The translations under genes and the position numbers were made by a program. This document shows positions 46,546 to 59,099 of a stretch of 64,000 bases of DNA, piece by piece. Each line of letters begins with the position of its first letter. Within the stretch, counting starts at the first letter, position 1. The notes beneath the pieces were generated by a model that was given only the letters and a program-made list of their open reading frames with translations, did not search any database and was not told the origin of the DNA. The DNA is from Ophthalmolycus amberensis (taxonomy: Eukaryota; Chordata; Actinopteri; Perciformes; Zoarcidae), in the NCBI GenBank assembly GCA_024529925.1, contig JAFEUB010001038.1, forward strand, positions 1,241,001-1,305,000, written 5' to 3'.

Positions 46546-47454
46546 GAAACACATTTGTTTGTCGAAAAACACCAAAGTGGAGCTCTATACTTGAAGACTC
46601 AGCACATATTTACTTTGCCTCCTCGAGCATTGAATGATTGATTGCAGCAAATCCATTAAAAAGGCCTGACTGGAGTTTGGGCATGGGCTTGTGCGAATGG
46701 CCCTTAACACCGAAAAAAACTGAAACCGATGTCACATCATCCATCCCGATCTCCACGGAAACAAGACAAATACACCACCAAACAACTAATTGGATGCAGA
46801 CACGCAAAGGCACCAACAGCAGCTGTGTTTAGCGCAGCCCAGCATCTCTCCGGCACACCCACGCGTCCACAAACACAACACACACCCACAGACGGGGAGG
46901 GGGCCGGATGAGACAGCCAGAGCGATGATATCACAAATCACAGGGGCAATCAAGACCGTGTCATCTGGGAGCCGGCGTGCGGACTTCACGGTGAACAGGC
47001 TGCTAAGGACAAGACGGGATGATGGAAATGACTTCCTGAAGGACCTCCTGTTGTCCGCCGTTAGCCCATCCTGCCTGTAACTTTGGGACAAACGTTGCAT
47101 GTTGATGAGATGGAACAATAAGCGTGTGATTTGTTTTGTTTTTGGTGTCACTTTAACTTGCGATGAAAAGCGTAAAGGAAGATTTGATGAGTTGTCATGG
47201 AGTGTATGGTAATACAACACTAGATATGGACGTTGAAAAGAAGACATAATGTATTTATGAATTTGTTTAGCATGAAAGAGTGTGAGTGCTTCCTTTTGCT
47301 TTTACAATACATGTGACAAAATGGACACGACATGCGATCAGTCAAAGTTTTGAAGTAACAAAGGCAGCACACTACAGTGGAAACTGAATGTCCAGCCCAA
47401 TGAAGCCCAGGATATGGCCTTCACTTCAAATAGTAGATCCAGCTTTCAACCTAT

Positions 47455-47455
<1 letters not shown>
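46546..47455. other. Non-coding, no gene seen
   Basis: Mixed sequence. The 153-codon minus frame (46.79-47.25 kb) and 96-codon plus frame overlap on opposite strands and resemble nothing known to me. Confidence 0.5.

Positions 47456-47513
<58 letters not shown>
47456..47513. repeat. (GT)n microsatellite, 29 units
   Basis: Perfect GT dinucleotide over 58 bp, the second longest dinucleotide tract in the window. Confidence 0.96.
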
Positions 47514-47514
<1 letters not shown>

Positions 47515-47930
47515 TTTACATCTACCTCTTTGAGACAGAGAGACAAAGAAAAAGCAGGGCAGCTGTGTGCGAGAGGATCTCTACATTGACCTTGCTGCTG
47601 GCTACGACCCCCCCCCCCCCACACACAAACATTTCAGTTCATCCTCGGCACCGGGCCGCCACCGCTGCCCTCTTCCTCTCCCTCGCTGCGTGCGCGTAAA
47701 AGCTGCACTTAACCTGGTCCCTGCTGCCTCCCACCCCGGGACCCGCTGACGGCTCACGGGCAGGCCGCCTTCAGAAGGTGCAGCGCATCAAACACTAGTG
47801 CACCAACACACTCCCTTCTGACCGGTATTCATCCAGGGGAAGTCAAACTGATCTTTCCCCGGCAAAGCAGCTGCTTTGAGTTCACACCTGCAACCCGAAG
47901 CTGATACTTCTAGCTTCCCATTCTGAGTGC
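47514..47930. other. Non-coding, no gene seen
   Basis: C-rich run at 47610-47621, GC-rich to 47770, then mixed. Contains TTCACACCT at 47881-47889, a lone T-box-type half-site. No gene. Confidence 0.5.
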
Positions 47931-48024
47931 AGTGATTTAACATGTAACAGAGTGTTTTATTCCACTGAAGTATCGCTACATTTACTTGAGTAAAATATTC
48001 ACAGGCTAGTTCTTCCACCACTGG
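47931..48024. repeat. Fragment of a dispersed teleost repeat
   Basis: TACATTTACTTGAGTAAAAT and AGTTCTTCCACCACTGG are typical of a very common teleost interspersed repeat whose copies end in a CTTCCACCACTG phrase. Only the terminal part is present. Family name not recalled. Confidence 0.5.
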
Positions 48025-48654
48025 TAAAATCACAGAAGCTACTCCATCGTACAGAGGAAACATACGTGTAATATGCAACACATTTGCCGTATCAACATGC
48101 ATCAATGCCAGCATGGTTTCTGATTGTTTTGTGTGCCAACCAAAAATAAACAATAGAAAAATCAGCGACAATGTTATAAATGTGAAATTAGAGAATACTT
48201 GTAAAACATGCTGATGCACCAACAGCACAAAACCTATACGTGTAACGGATACAGCGTCTTCACCTCTACACAGGCACACAATCTATTACTCTACATCACT
48301 GCAGTGGGAGTGATGTAACACTTTGAGGGATCCAGAAATCCTCCCCTGATGAAACCCTTCGAGAAGCCTAGAAATCCTCCGCTGACTTCTATCGTGCTTG
48401 TGGATCTACCTGGCTGTCGGTTCTCATCAGCTGCAGCCCCGCCAGGCTCCACGGCAGGGAGGGTTCGGTGCGACCACATGTCGGCCTAACTCTCCCTGTC
48501 ACCATGAAATAACTGACACCATCCAGGGCCGGGGCTGGGAGGCGGTTTGAGGAAATAGCCCGGGTTGCAAAGGCGAAGAGGGGGAGGGGAATACCGCTCC
48601 GACTTGTCACAAAATATGTTTAACTGTGAGTGAAGGCAGCATTGTTTGCTCGGG
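48025..48654. other. Non-coding, no gene seen
   Basis: AT-rich to about 48300, GC-richer after. The 163-codon minus frame at 47.79-48.28 kb overlaps the repeat fragment and has no recognisable domain. Confidence 0.5.
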
Positions 48655-48676
48655 GTGTGTGTGTGTGTGTGTGTGT
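48655..48676. repeat. (GT)n microsatellite
   Basis: Perfect GT dinucleotide over 22 bp. Confidence 0.92.
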
Positions 48677-50929
48677 TATCTATGCATCTCACACCCAGGA
48701 CTACCGGTGGAGGCCTCTGTCTGCTCACAGGGGAGAGGGATGTGGGTATGTTACGGCCACCCGGGGCCCTGCAACCCCAGACTGGAATCGTACTGGGAGC
48801 AAGTGTACAAAGGCCTCCATCCTCAACAACACGACATACCTCCGCCAGACAGAACAAGTTACACTGCCAGCACCACCCCCCAAAACAAGCTCGCATTACC
48901 TCACAACCAGACGACCGCGTCTGCACACACTCTCAGCGGAACAGTGCTTCTGTGAGGGACGTGAAGGGGGGAAGCAAGGGCCTGATTACTGCTTTGCTTC
49001 CATTTGTTTTAATCTGCCGGCCATGCGTTATCGAAGAATCTAAGGCCCGGCTCTCGCCACCTCCTATCCCCAAAACCCTTCAACAGAATCAGACCGATTC
49101 ATCTGCTCAACACTGACGGATGGACGGCCGCTGTTTATATTCCGCCTCTGGTTTCAGAAGAGGAAACTCCCCATGCCCAGCACAGAGTGGGCTTTGAGCG
49201 CTGGTGCACACGGCTGTGGCTCTGGACAAGCTTTTAGTTTGCCTTGAATGTTCACCTACAAAGAAAAATGATGAACAGTGCAATCATCTATCCTAAATTG
49301 GAGTAATTAGGTCTAGAGCTGGTGGATTTATACGGCCACATTTCTCACAACAGAGAAAAACTAATTTAGAAATGGATAAAAGTTGAGGTCCAAGGTTTGT
49401 TTCGATAAAAATATTCATACAGAATTATCAATCCATTGGTATGTAACAAAAAAGCCAAAATGTCAACGTTACCGCAGCGTTTTATAAATAAATAGGTCAA
49501 TAAAGTTATTTGTATTTCGCTTAATTAATATCCCGACCAAACTTTACGGCAATTCATCCAATACGTGTTAGATATCTCATAGTGTGGTTAAATAGTTCAC
49601 TCTGTAATACAAAAAACAATAGAGTGAAATAATTCATCCTTAATTGGAAAAATGAGCCATAAAGTAGGACAATCGAGGTCTGTGTTGTTGTTGACATGTT
49701 TTTCTGTTGCTTCAATCAGATGTTGATATCAGTTAAAAATATGTGGATTGAAAGGAAAATGTTTTGTCTTTTTAAAGATGAAGTGAATAAATCGTTTTTT
49801 AAATGAATAATCAGCAGAAAAGATGGCAGATAACAAAGTAAGAATTTCAAAGTGCTGCTTTGGTTGTGTTTTGAAGCATCAGGCGTCAGTTCATTTGCAG
49901 TTAATTACGTTTCCATCCAATGAATCTGATACAGTCACTGTTTTCCTCCCATCCTCTCGTCTCACATCTTCAGCTTTTTGATGGTCTGTTGGTGTTAAAA
50001 ATATATCCTGCTCTAACTAAACAACACCTTTTTGAATCGTCGGTCCAAACACAAGCTGCAGCAGCACTGGAACACCGTGCAGCTGTACGGCAGACTGTCC
50101 CGGTGCCAGGTGTGCAGTAATGTTCATTAAAAGTGACAAATACCCGATTCGTAAAGAAGTCACTGAAAGCAACATGTGCTAGTATGACATGTGTGATGTG
50201 GAGGGTGAGAGAATTCGGAGGTTTTTCTTTGAAACCCGAGAAGTCAAGCGAGAGAGATACATCGCACGGATTCATCTCCACATCTGTGTTCACATGCACA
50301 CATACGGTAAGATACAGACATGAAGCCATTCACTCTCCGCCCACCAAACATGATTCATCGCTTCTGTGTGGAGCCACTTTTCTCCCACACTTCCTCTTAC
50401 ATTGGATCATTGGATCATGTGGGAGCCGCCATTGTTCAGAAATAATTCACCATAAAGCACAACTGACATCATCGGGGCCTTATGGGTGGGTCCTGTTTTA
50501 TTACATCATCTTGAGGTTAAATATTACCCCAGGCTCTTACAGGTGAACAAGGTAACGGAACTCTTACAGTAACCTCCCTTATGGCGTAAACATTTTAACA
50601 CTATGAACAGAACAATAAACACCTTGGCAGCATGTCTTTCTCCACGGAGATGAAGAGCTATAAAAAACACACAAAAAGCACGACTTCAGATAATCACTGA
50701 ATCACTTCAGTAGCTCTGTAGTGATGCAACTGATGAGAAAATCCATCTCATGACCAGCGTAATGACGCTGAAAATGCCTTTCGCTTGTTTGAAGTTGTTC
50801 GACAAAAAGGCGGACTGATTAGGCCGACAGGTGAAACGAAGGATTTGATGCATTGTGGGATTAATCTCATAAATTTGAGTCGAGCGTATTTTCAAAGTGC
50901 GCTCTAGATCCAATTTGTACAACGCGTGA
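48677..50929. other. Non-coding, no gene seen
   Basis: GC-balanced to 49250 with three overlapping frames of 109-156 codons that share the same region in different frames, a sign of stop-poor sequence rather than a gene. Bases 49250-49900 are AT-rich and free of long frames. Bases 49900-50930 are mixed. No repeat recognised. Confidence 0.5.
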
Positions 50930-51420
50930 GGAGCATATTCATTCATCTTTTAATTACATATCATTACTAAGTCATTCTGATACCAATGGATTACCCACTG
51001 CAGAGTGTAACTAATTGCTGGACACACTTGGTACAAGTTAATCAAGAGTTTCCCTCCAAGGAATCCCTCTACTGTAATCTAATGTAGAGGAATGCTTATT
51101 CTGGAGTTGGCTACTTCCTCCTCCACATGTAATATTCATGACATCGAGTTCTTAAAACCCTCTCCTCTGCTCACCAGGTGGGGAAGCAGGCATGCGTCTC
51201 CCGACAAAAACCCCATTCTCTGCTTTTTATAGACCCTCCCTCCCTCTCCCTCCCTCGCCGAGCGGCTAAGCTGTCCCTGGGTTCCTCTCAGCTATTGTAA
51301 TCCATAAACAATACCCACGCGGTTAATGGGAGAGACGGCTGCAATAAAGCAGAGGGTGCATTTCGCAGGGAGCAATTTAGCCTTCAAACAATATGCCAAG
51401 GTTTGCTTCCTTGGGATAAT
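50930..51420. promoter_or_regulatory. Candidate regulatory block
   Basis: TTTTAATTACATATCATTAC, GTAACTAATTGCTGG, AAGTTAATCAAGAG and AATGTAATATTCATGAC in repeat-poor sequence. A small hairpin CCTCTAC (51066-51072) / GTAGAGG (51084-51090) with an 11-nt loop lies in the middle. A C/T-rich stretch at 51230-51260 splits the block; AATCCATAAACAATACC follows. Confidence 0.35.
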
Positions 51421-52585
51421 GCAGAACACGGGATATAGTCATTACAGTTTGGACTAGATGACGACAAAATGAAACTGTGAGTCCTTGTGAATGTGAGCAC
51501 ATGTGCTTTTGGAGGAATGTTCTGGATGGCGGAGCGGCGACAACCCAGCATGGAGTCCTTTTAGTAAGCAGTGTCCGGCCGCTATCGCTCATCTCAGCCG
51601 GCTTTCAGGCTAAATGCGAAACCCACCTGGGCTAAAGGAGAGGCCCTCGCCCCTGCATGCTTTGTCTCCCCCCTCCCTCCCTCTCCACCGTGAGGATACA
51701 CAATACCTTCCTCGCACTAACCTGTGGGGACAATGGACAATAAAAAGCAATCATTCTCACTTCACCGGCACAATTACTGTACAACTTAACAGCCCCGGCT
51801 TCCCCCCACTGCCGGCAGAAAGTGAGAGTAGAGGAGCGATACAAAAAAAAAAAGACTTCTTTTGATACGAACATGGCTTCAACTTCGCTGCTGCTTGCTG
51901 CTCTTCCCTCCATTTCCCTCGGTGATAAGATACACAAGACTGAGCGCACTGGCACGGTGCATGCTGGGATAATGTGGCAGCGTGCTGCTAAGCACTTCCT
52001 GTCCACAGCAAGTGCAGGGGTTATAGTTGCAGCGGTTTCTCTCCTACAACGGGGATGGCTTCCCTCACTCCTTCCATAAACTGAGAGTGAATTAGAGTTA
52101 GAAGTACCTCCATAGAATAAAATGCAACTTTCTCACAAACATCAATGTGGCACCGTGCGTCCACTGATACCGGCATGGCTGGCTGTGCTTCATTAAGATG
52201 GTACGGATACCAGTACCTCAGCCTGTCATTAATGACGACAAGGCCCACCACTAAATACATGTCCACTGTTAATTATCAGAGGCCATGTCTGTTAAATATC
52301 AGATTCCTCCCTCTAAACAGTGGGCAGCTCTCCCTTGCAGTCTCATCTGTCACTGTAAATGTCATCACTTTATTCTCTCGTTGGGGACCGTGACAGGCCC
52401 CACTTTGAGCCCCGCTTTATCTCCTTTGCCTTCCATTCTCCCTGCTACAAAGATTCCCCTTTCGCTCTCTCTTTCCTTTCTTTTCTTTCCACCACTCGCT
52501 GCTGTATCCGCTTTCCACACGTGGCAAATGATTGCCCGGGTAAAGGTATTTTCTGTTTCAATCTTACACTTTCCCAAGGGAGAAC
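51421..52585. other. Non-coding, no gene seen
   Basis: Mixed sequence with C/T-rich runs near 51665-51685 and 52430-52500. The 124-codon minus frame at 51.6-52.0 kb and the 118- and 158-codon plus frames at 52.3-52.8 kb (the latter through a poly-A tract) are not protein-like. Confidence 0.5.
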
Positions 52586-52608
52586 AAAAAAAAAAAAAAA
52601 AAAAAAAA
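52586..52608. repeat. A homopolymer, 23 nt
   Basis: Twenty-three consecutive A. No retroposon body is visible upstream, so there is no basis to call it a poly-A tail. Confidence 0.93.
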
Positions 52609-52639
52609 GGGAGACAAGCTTTCTGCAGCTGGTTTCACT

Positions 52640-52880
52640 GAGAAAATTGTTCAGAATTGCCTCATTCCAGGGCAGATTAGCGAATGCATACAATCCCAGG
52701 CTAAGTGCTATTGTGCACCACAATTTGGCCATTATACTTTGTCTTTTCCATTTAGAGAACCCCTACCCAATTAAAGTAATACAGCCCTTCCAATACCTGC
52801 TCCCAATTAAATCTGGGCGGTATTACCTGCCTTGATAGAGCTGGCCAGGGCTCCTCAACACTCACTTGCATTCATTAGGC
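52640..52880. promoter_or_regulatory. Candidate regulatory block with duplicated CCCAATTAAA
   Basis: CCCAATTAAA occurs twice, near 52767 and 52803, about 35 bp apart. Also GCAGATTAGCGAATGC and GGCGGTATTACCTGCC. Repeat-free and bounded by the A homopolymer and a pyrimidine tract. Function inferred. Confidence 0.38.
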
Positions 52881-54301
52881 CTATTCAACGTGACGGAGCT
52901 GATGACAACGATTCAAGTTGCTCTCCTTCCATCCCTCCCCCTTGCCACTCTCTTCTCTCTTGTTCTCCCCCTCTTTCCAACGGCCTCTCACTTTCTTTCT
53001 CTCTTTTTTTTGTCCCTGCCTTTCTCTCTGTCACTCCTCTCAAGACTAGAAATGCCCGCCGCTTACTCCGAGGATTCAGAACTGGCTGGGGAATAGAGGG
53101 GTGAGGGGGCCCCCCCCCCCCTTTTTCTCTTTCTTTGACATTTTCTCGCCTGCCCCTGGTTTTGTTTCTCAGGTAGCTCGGGTTTTTCTTTTTTTTTTCC
53201 AGCTCATTGTGCCTTTTTCAAATCCTTCGTCCATGCTGCTTGGTTGGCACCATCTTAAAGCCCCAGCGCCACAAAGAAAGAGCTTGTCCAGGCCACTGAC
53301 TCGATTGACAATTTCCGAGTGTTAGAAAAAAAAATTCCACAAAAGCCGGAGCTTGGGGTGCTGCTGAAGTGAGGGGGAAGCCGTCAATATGACATGTCTG
53401 CTGTCCAAACCCATAACCACCAGGTGTTTGTAGCCTTTCAGGAGAAACCAGTCATATCCAACCGCTCCAATTCAACTCATGCAAAGAAACTTTTCACAGT
53501 GTCACATTTCATAAAGCTGCAGTTATAATGAGGCGGGCCAACAGAGGGAACACTGACAGTAGTTGTACTTAAAGCTGGGACGAAGGCCATTCAAATGTGC
53601 ACGTATCCGAAATTAACATGCTGTGAACACATTCACGGATTTCCTCAGAGGGATACAATTCGACAAAAGCAGCAATGTGGCTTCATTTCTGTTATTGAAC
53701 ATATTAAGAAGCAGGTGCATACATTCTGCATTCATACAGTCGGTCATATAGGTGAATGCACAGGGTTATTATACTGTTACATAAAGAGTATCTATCACGG
53801 GTTGGAACCTTGATATAAACTGCCATTTAAAATGAATAAAATTAAGAATAAAAAATAATAAAGACACCACTTTGTAAATGAATATAAAACGACAAATACT
53901 TTTTAATACATCTATATAAGCAAAAACAACATGTGCCCCATTCTGAGAACACTGACTATATATGAGAGCAATACACACGAGGCTGCCGTCCTTATGAAAA
54001 CATCCACATCTCTAAATCTTCAACTCGAACTAACTCCAACCTTCCACAAGTCTGCTTCATCAGCAATCAGCAACAAACATCGGCGTAAAGACCCGACTGC
54101 ACAACTTCCAATGGCTGTGAAAGAGGTCATGCGGAAACCCTCTTTCACACTTATTGCTGGTGTGCCATCGGTAGTGTTTGATGAATGTATCACACAGCAC
54201 ATGGAGATAAAAGTCACTTTTGCAGGTTTACATCTTTCCATCAAGCACCTAGAAGAGCCTCATTGATACATCCTCCCTGTCCCATTGGTTTTTACTCCCA
54301 G
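52881..54301. other. Non-coding, no gene seen
   Basis: Pyrimidine-rich at 52920-53045 and 53110-53220 (12-nt C run at 53110-53121), then mixed, AT-rich at 53810-53930. No gene. Confidence 0.5.
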
Positions 54302-54516
54302 TGACATTTGGAGATGGATATAATGGCAGGAAGGAGGAAGAGGGGTCTCCTGTATGGCAGTGACATTCTCAGGACCCCCCATGAGGGGAAGCCTCTGTGT
54401 CCCGCTCAGCCGACGATGGGGATGATATCAACTGTCCCTCGTCAATCCTCCGGAGGATCAGCGGCCGCCTCTGCCTGCCCGGCTCGTAGCCGAACAGATG
54501 AACCAGTCAGCTCAAG
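54302..54516 (+). other. Exon-like segment with in-frame stops
   Basis: A 215-bp segment lies between an acceptor-like sequence (TTTTTACTCCCAG ending 54301) and a strong donor-like sequence (CTCAAG then GTAATG at 54517). All three frames contain stops. The longest part-frame gives a Ser/Ala/Arg-rich peptide with no recognised domain. It also contains a 14-bp palindrome ATCCTCCGGAGGAT (54445-54458). It could be a non-coding RNA exon, a decayed exon or chance. Confidence 0.2.
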
Positions 54517-55779
54517 GTAATGTTACGTCATTGCAGCTTGACAGGTGCTTAGAAATCAACTATGTGTGATATTTGTCATTTAGTACTTTTGTTTTTGCTT
54601 GCCTGCTCGTACTTACAGCGTAATACCAAACCAACAATGTTTGCTGTTTAAAGTGTTTTTTTTACAAGTTTCTATATGTTGCAACAAAAATGTGCCATTT
54701 CGTCAGTATGTGCTTCACATGTTCATGATTTTGTGGACGGATTTAATTTACAACAATGTGATAAAACACATCAAAAGATATTGCGCGCTGTTTCATCAAC
54801 ACCTCCACATTAATTGAAGCGCTTTGATTATTTGTGGAGTGGAAAGATGAATTCTCTATATGTTCTCAGGTAGATGTGCAGCAGCACTGAACCACCAGCC
54901 AATCACATCCTGCCAAAGTAGGTCTGTGAGTCACACCAACCCAGGGATCGTGCTCCCCTTTGATGAGCCGAATCAAAGATCCCGCTCGGCAACTGAAGGC
55001 TGTTGTGTTGCTCTCGCACTTGTTTTTTTTCCCCGTGTACACGTTAAAAAAGGAAATTGTCCGTGACTTTCGTTCACGCTGCTCGCATGAAAGAAAGGAA
55101 GATGATCAACCTCTCTCACCTCGGGGGAGATCTTAAAGGGAACGCTACAAGGTTGTTTGACATGCTACACTGTGGCTCAAGGAATAATGAGGATAACGTA
55201 TTTAAATAATGAGTAAATATCTCCCGCCGTCCACCTCCGTTGGGTTTGTAATATTGCTGCTCTCGAGTTCGCTGGACTCTGAAGACACATGCGTATGAAA
55301 CCACTTAGCAAAGACAGAGTAAGGAAAGGAAGCCGGATGGGAGAGGAAGATAAAGGATGGCTAAATTCAGACCATATGGCCACATGGCTGTACAAGTGGA
55401 GTCACCAGAGGCTAATTCTAGTCACGGTAGGAAACTACAGTGTTTCATGGAGACGCTGTTATTCATACTTATTATCCTCACAGAGACTGTTGTCAAGTTG
55501 CACTGGGAAGCTCATCGGGGTTATTTCTACTTCTTCAATGTTCTTCTCATTTCTAGAATCAATTGTGACTTATTTTTGAAAAATGGCCTTTTTTTTGTCT
55601 TACTCAAATGTTATTTCAGCTGAAAGTTGAATATTTTGCGGTCTACAAATGTGCAAAGTTAAGATTTTCTTCAGCTCAGTGTGGTGAATTCCAAGGTTTC
55701 TCTTTCACTTTGCATCCTCATTTTCCACCTCAGCAGATGTTAGCGGCTAGCTGGAATTAGCACACACACTAACCCTAGC
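54517..55779. other. Non-coding, no gene seen
   Basis: AT-rich unique sequence. Overlapping frames of 88-96 codons at 55.3-55.6 kb have no recognisable content. No repeat identified. Confidence 0.5.
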
Positions 55780-56110
55780 CGGCTTTTAATTAATTTTGCA
55801 CAGACAGTAGTGCAGTGACCCTGTGAAAAAGGACGAGGCACACAAGACTAATCAGCCTGAACCCCATGACATCACTCCTGGACCTGCCAAGCCAGCCAAA
55901 ACAGGGGGAGCCTCGGTAGTTTACTGTGGATACAAAGCGCCAATTTATCACTATAAGCAAATGCTAACCTAGGAGTGTTGCCCCCGGCAGAATTAATTGG
56001 CCCTCTCCCTGTCTGTGAAGTGTCTGGCCTTGTTTAAAAAGACAGGCGGCCCCAGAGACCCCCGCTCTCGACACGCTGCTCTGAGGAGCTGCGCCGCTAT
56101 TGGCTGATTG
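55780..56110. promoter_or_regulatory. Candidate regulatory block
   Basis: CTTTTAATTAATTTTGC, AAGACTAATCAGCC, CCAATTTATCACTATAAGC, CAGAATTAATTGGCCC and GCTATTGGCTGATTGATAG, i.e. several homeodomain cores plus inverted CCAAT boxes. Repeat-free. A 179-codon frame starts at 56108 just beyond it, without recognisable domains. Confidence 0.35.
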
Positions 56111-57424
56111 ATAGCCATGGAAACCCCTGCTCTGCACAACCAGGAAGTGCTGGGAAGCGATTGGTTGCTCGGACCTGAGGAGAGCGGATGTCGTCGAGGA
56201 GAGCGCCGCTGGGATTGTTGTTCTTTTTTCTTCTTTTCTTTAAATTTGGAATACGTTTGGTCTTTGAAATGTTACTCTCTCTTGAATGAAAAGGGAAATC
56301 AGCTGATCACTCTCCCCGTCTCAAAGCCGACTATAAGCCCTCACACAAAGACATACCACCGCCTGCTGATCAGGGCGTGCAGGGAGTGCCACGTTAATGG
56401 AGTTCCTGGTCACTGCGTCAGTGGTTTCCCTGCCAAAAACGCCATCCACACGTCATGCTCCAGCGGGCTCAACCTCAACAGCGGAAACATCCACTGTTTC
56501 TTACACACGGGACGAGGGGTCTTTCACGTGTCTTGCATGCTGATAGACGGTGGGGGGAATGCTAAAAACGCTATGGCTCCGTCGACCCACAGTACTGTGA
56601 CTAAGAAAGTGTGGGTACATTGTAAGAGCAACTTTCTAGTACATTAGCCGGAGAGCTGGAGATTGAAGGCTCCTACTGTAGGCTGAGGGGGGGAAAAGAA
56701 GGAGCGACAACAGAGCTCTCCCCCTCTTCTTCCTCCCCCTTACCCCACCACCCACTCTCTTTATCTGGCCTCTCTCGTTCAGTTGAGAGAGTGCAGCCCT
56801 ATCTTGCTGGCCCATCCGCGGTGTCTCCTTTCCCTGGCTCCTGTACTTGGGGGAATAATTAATCGGGCTAACAGGTAAGAGATACCAAGACGTGGCATAA
56901 GAGCAGCTTTCAGAGCTTTGTGTGTGTGGGGTTTCCACGCTGAAATGGATCCTGCTCGCCACTCAGGGCCCTTTTCACCGGAGGAGCCGTTGAGGAGGGG
57001 AGGCAGCTGTGAGCGGATCTCACCGGACAGCTATAGCAACGCCCCCCCTTTTCCTCCTTCACCAACCTCTCCTCTTCTTCCTCCATCCCCCTCGAACCCC
57101 ACATCCTTTACTTTTTTCCCCCTTGTCTCAGAGAAATGAGGCTCATGCACGCACAGAGGCAGCTCCAGGCGGTGAAGCAAACTGGAGGGCTCTTGGACAC
57201 TTTCCCTGATCTCCACCATTATGACTCACCTCTACACATATTGTCATGTTGAACACCTTCATTTCTTTTTGCTCTAGTTTGCAGCCTAAAAGTAACTGCT
57301 GTCCTGGCTAACAAAGACTTTCTAAACAAAAAGAGCTGGATGTGACAGTAGAGCTTGTAAAGCAGCAGGTTTCTGAAGGATTATTTCCTGGAGGAAGCTT
57401 CAGTTTCTTCCTGTGGGTGTCGGA
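56111..57424. other. Non-coding, no gene seen
   Basis: The 179-codon plus frame (56108-56647) has mixed composition but no recognisable domain, no splice pair and no supporting neighbour. Purine/pyrimidine-rich DNA follows at 56690-56760 and 57040-57120. Confidence 0.5.
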
Positions 57425-57434
57425 TGATTGACAG
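57425..57434 (+). promoter_or_regulatory. PBX-PREP/MEIS decamer
   Basis: Exact TGATTGACAG, the known composite PBX-PREP/MEIS site. A 10-mer is expected about 0.12 times on both strands of 64 kb; three copies occur in the window. Binding is inferred. Confidence 0.3.
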
Positions 57435-59099
57435 CAAGCAGCATGTAAAGTAATACGCGCACTGATGTGAAAACATCCAAGTCGGTACACTGGAATTGTG
57501 ATAAAACAGAAAGCTTGCAGCCATAATGCCGGATAATACCGAATAATATCTAGCGGCTTGATTTAATGTGGGAAGAAGTCCTAATTATTATTGGATAACC
57601 CAAAACCACAAACTCAAAGATACCTCAAGGGGTTTTACAATGTGTTCAACATCCCACACCCTCGACCCTTAGACCCTCATTTTGGACGAGGAAAAACTTT
57701 CTAAAAAAGTCCTCATGAAGAGCAGCGGTGGAGGGAACATAGTGAAATGACCATCTGGACCATCAGGATGTTGAATCAAGGAACACAGAGGAGAGGTACC
57801 GAACCTCAGAAAACACTAGAATTAAAAAAGGTTTCGCTGAATTTAAGAGATAATATTTTGAAATTGAAATGATCTCTTTGCACAAAACAAACTCTTCCAA
57901 GACTTTGGTAAAATACAAGCTGCTATGCTGCTGTACAGGCAGAGTAAGAGCACACACTGAACACCTCTCTTCTTCTTCTTCTGCTCTTTTAGAGAGAACT
58001 GCAGCGCGTCAGTTCACCAGCAGCCGAGTGAGACTCTTGCAAAGGGAAAACTTCACAGCAGTGACACCCTGAAAATAGACTGTGAACTTCAACTCTTAGA
58101 TGCTGAAAATGAACTAAGTGATATATTATTCATAACAGCCAACACACCGCTTAGAGGGGAACGCTGCTCGACTTAGGAGAGCTTTGTCCCTAAATGCTGT
58201 CTATGTGCTTAGAAAGAAAGGTAGTCTGTTCCTTTGAGGAGTCAAATAACAGTCAAATGTCAATTTCTGGGACATTTATGCATCACTATATCACGCAGAA
58301 CTCCTATTTTGGAAAGTCCATTGAGAAGATTCACCTGTATCCCCTGAAACACAACCTCAGGTGCTCTAACTGAGCATTCATCAGTTTGATATTACAGATT
58401 CGGCGGGAAAGCAAACACGTCTTACTCAATTCTGGCTGCTGATTGCTCACTAATATAAAGTGAAACATACTGATACCTCACTTTGTAATATTATTGAAGT
58501 CAATCAGTCGTCCTCAGGCTGAGAAAATGATGTCAATTTAGCAGGTGACATTGAAAGTGCATTTCCTCTAAATTGAATATAAAGCGTTTTTTCTAGCTAG
58601 CACTAGAATTTAATAGCAAGGCTGTGAAGTGAGTGCATGTGATTCCTTTCCTCGGTCTCCCTCCTTCAAAAGGGTCATTGGTGTAAAAGTACAGTATGTT
58701 GTTTTTCTGTCGGTCAGATCTAAAGTACTGTATCGTAGGCTATACTCCCTGCAGAGCACACAGCTGGACCCAGGAAAGGCCAGATCACCGCCGCCACGCT
58801 GCCCTCCTCTCCCCGGGCCACCAAAGGGGGAGGTCCGGCCAGGCTGCCACTCAGCTGGGGGCGCGCTTGATGTACGACCAAAAACCAATGGGATCGATAG
58901 GAGCCCCAGCAGAGAGCCTCCCTCCCTCCTTCAACCTCTCCCCGTCCTCTTCTCCTCTCCCATCTTCCTCCGTTTACCCTCCCCTGTCCTCTCTCCCTCT
59001 CTCCTTTACTTTTCCTTTTGTCTTACCTCCCCCTGCTGGCTGCCTCTCTTTTTCCTCCTTCCTCTGAAGACTCATGGGTTTGCTTTAGCATTAGGCTGA
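57435..59099. other. Non-coding, no gene seen
   Basis: AT-rich to 58620. Bases 58770-58880 are GC-rich, followed by a pyrimidine-rich stretch to 59065. The 156- and 123-codon plus frames at 58.6-59.1 kb end in Ser/Pro/Leu/Phe-rich translation of that stretch. Confidence 0.5.

Noticed and set aside
52586..52608. Poly-A tail of a retroposon
   Set aside because: No retroposon body, target duplication or polyadenylation signal upstream.
56108..56647. 179-codon plus-strand frame
   Set aside because: Cys/His residues are scattered without zinc-finger spacing, and there is no splice pair.
58629..59099. 156-codon plus-strand frame
   Set aside because: The second half is translation of a C/T-rich tract; the first half has no recognisable motif.
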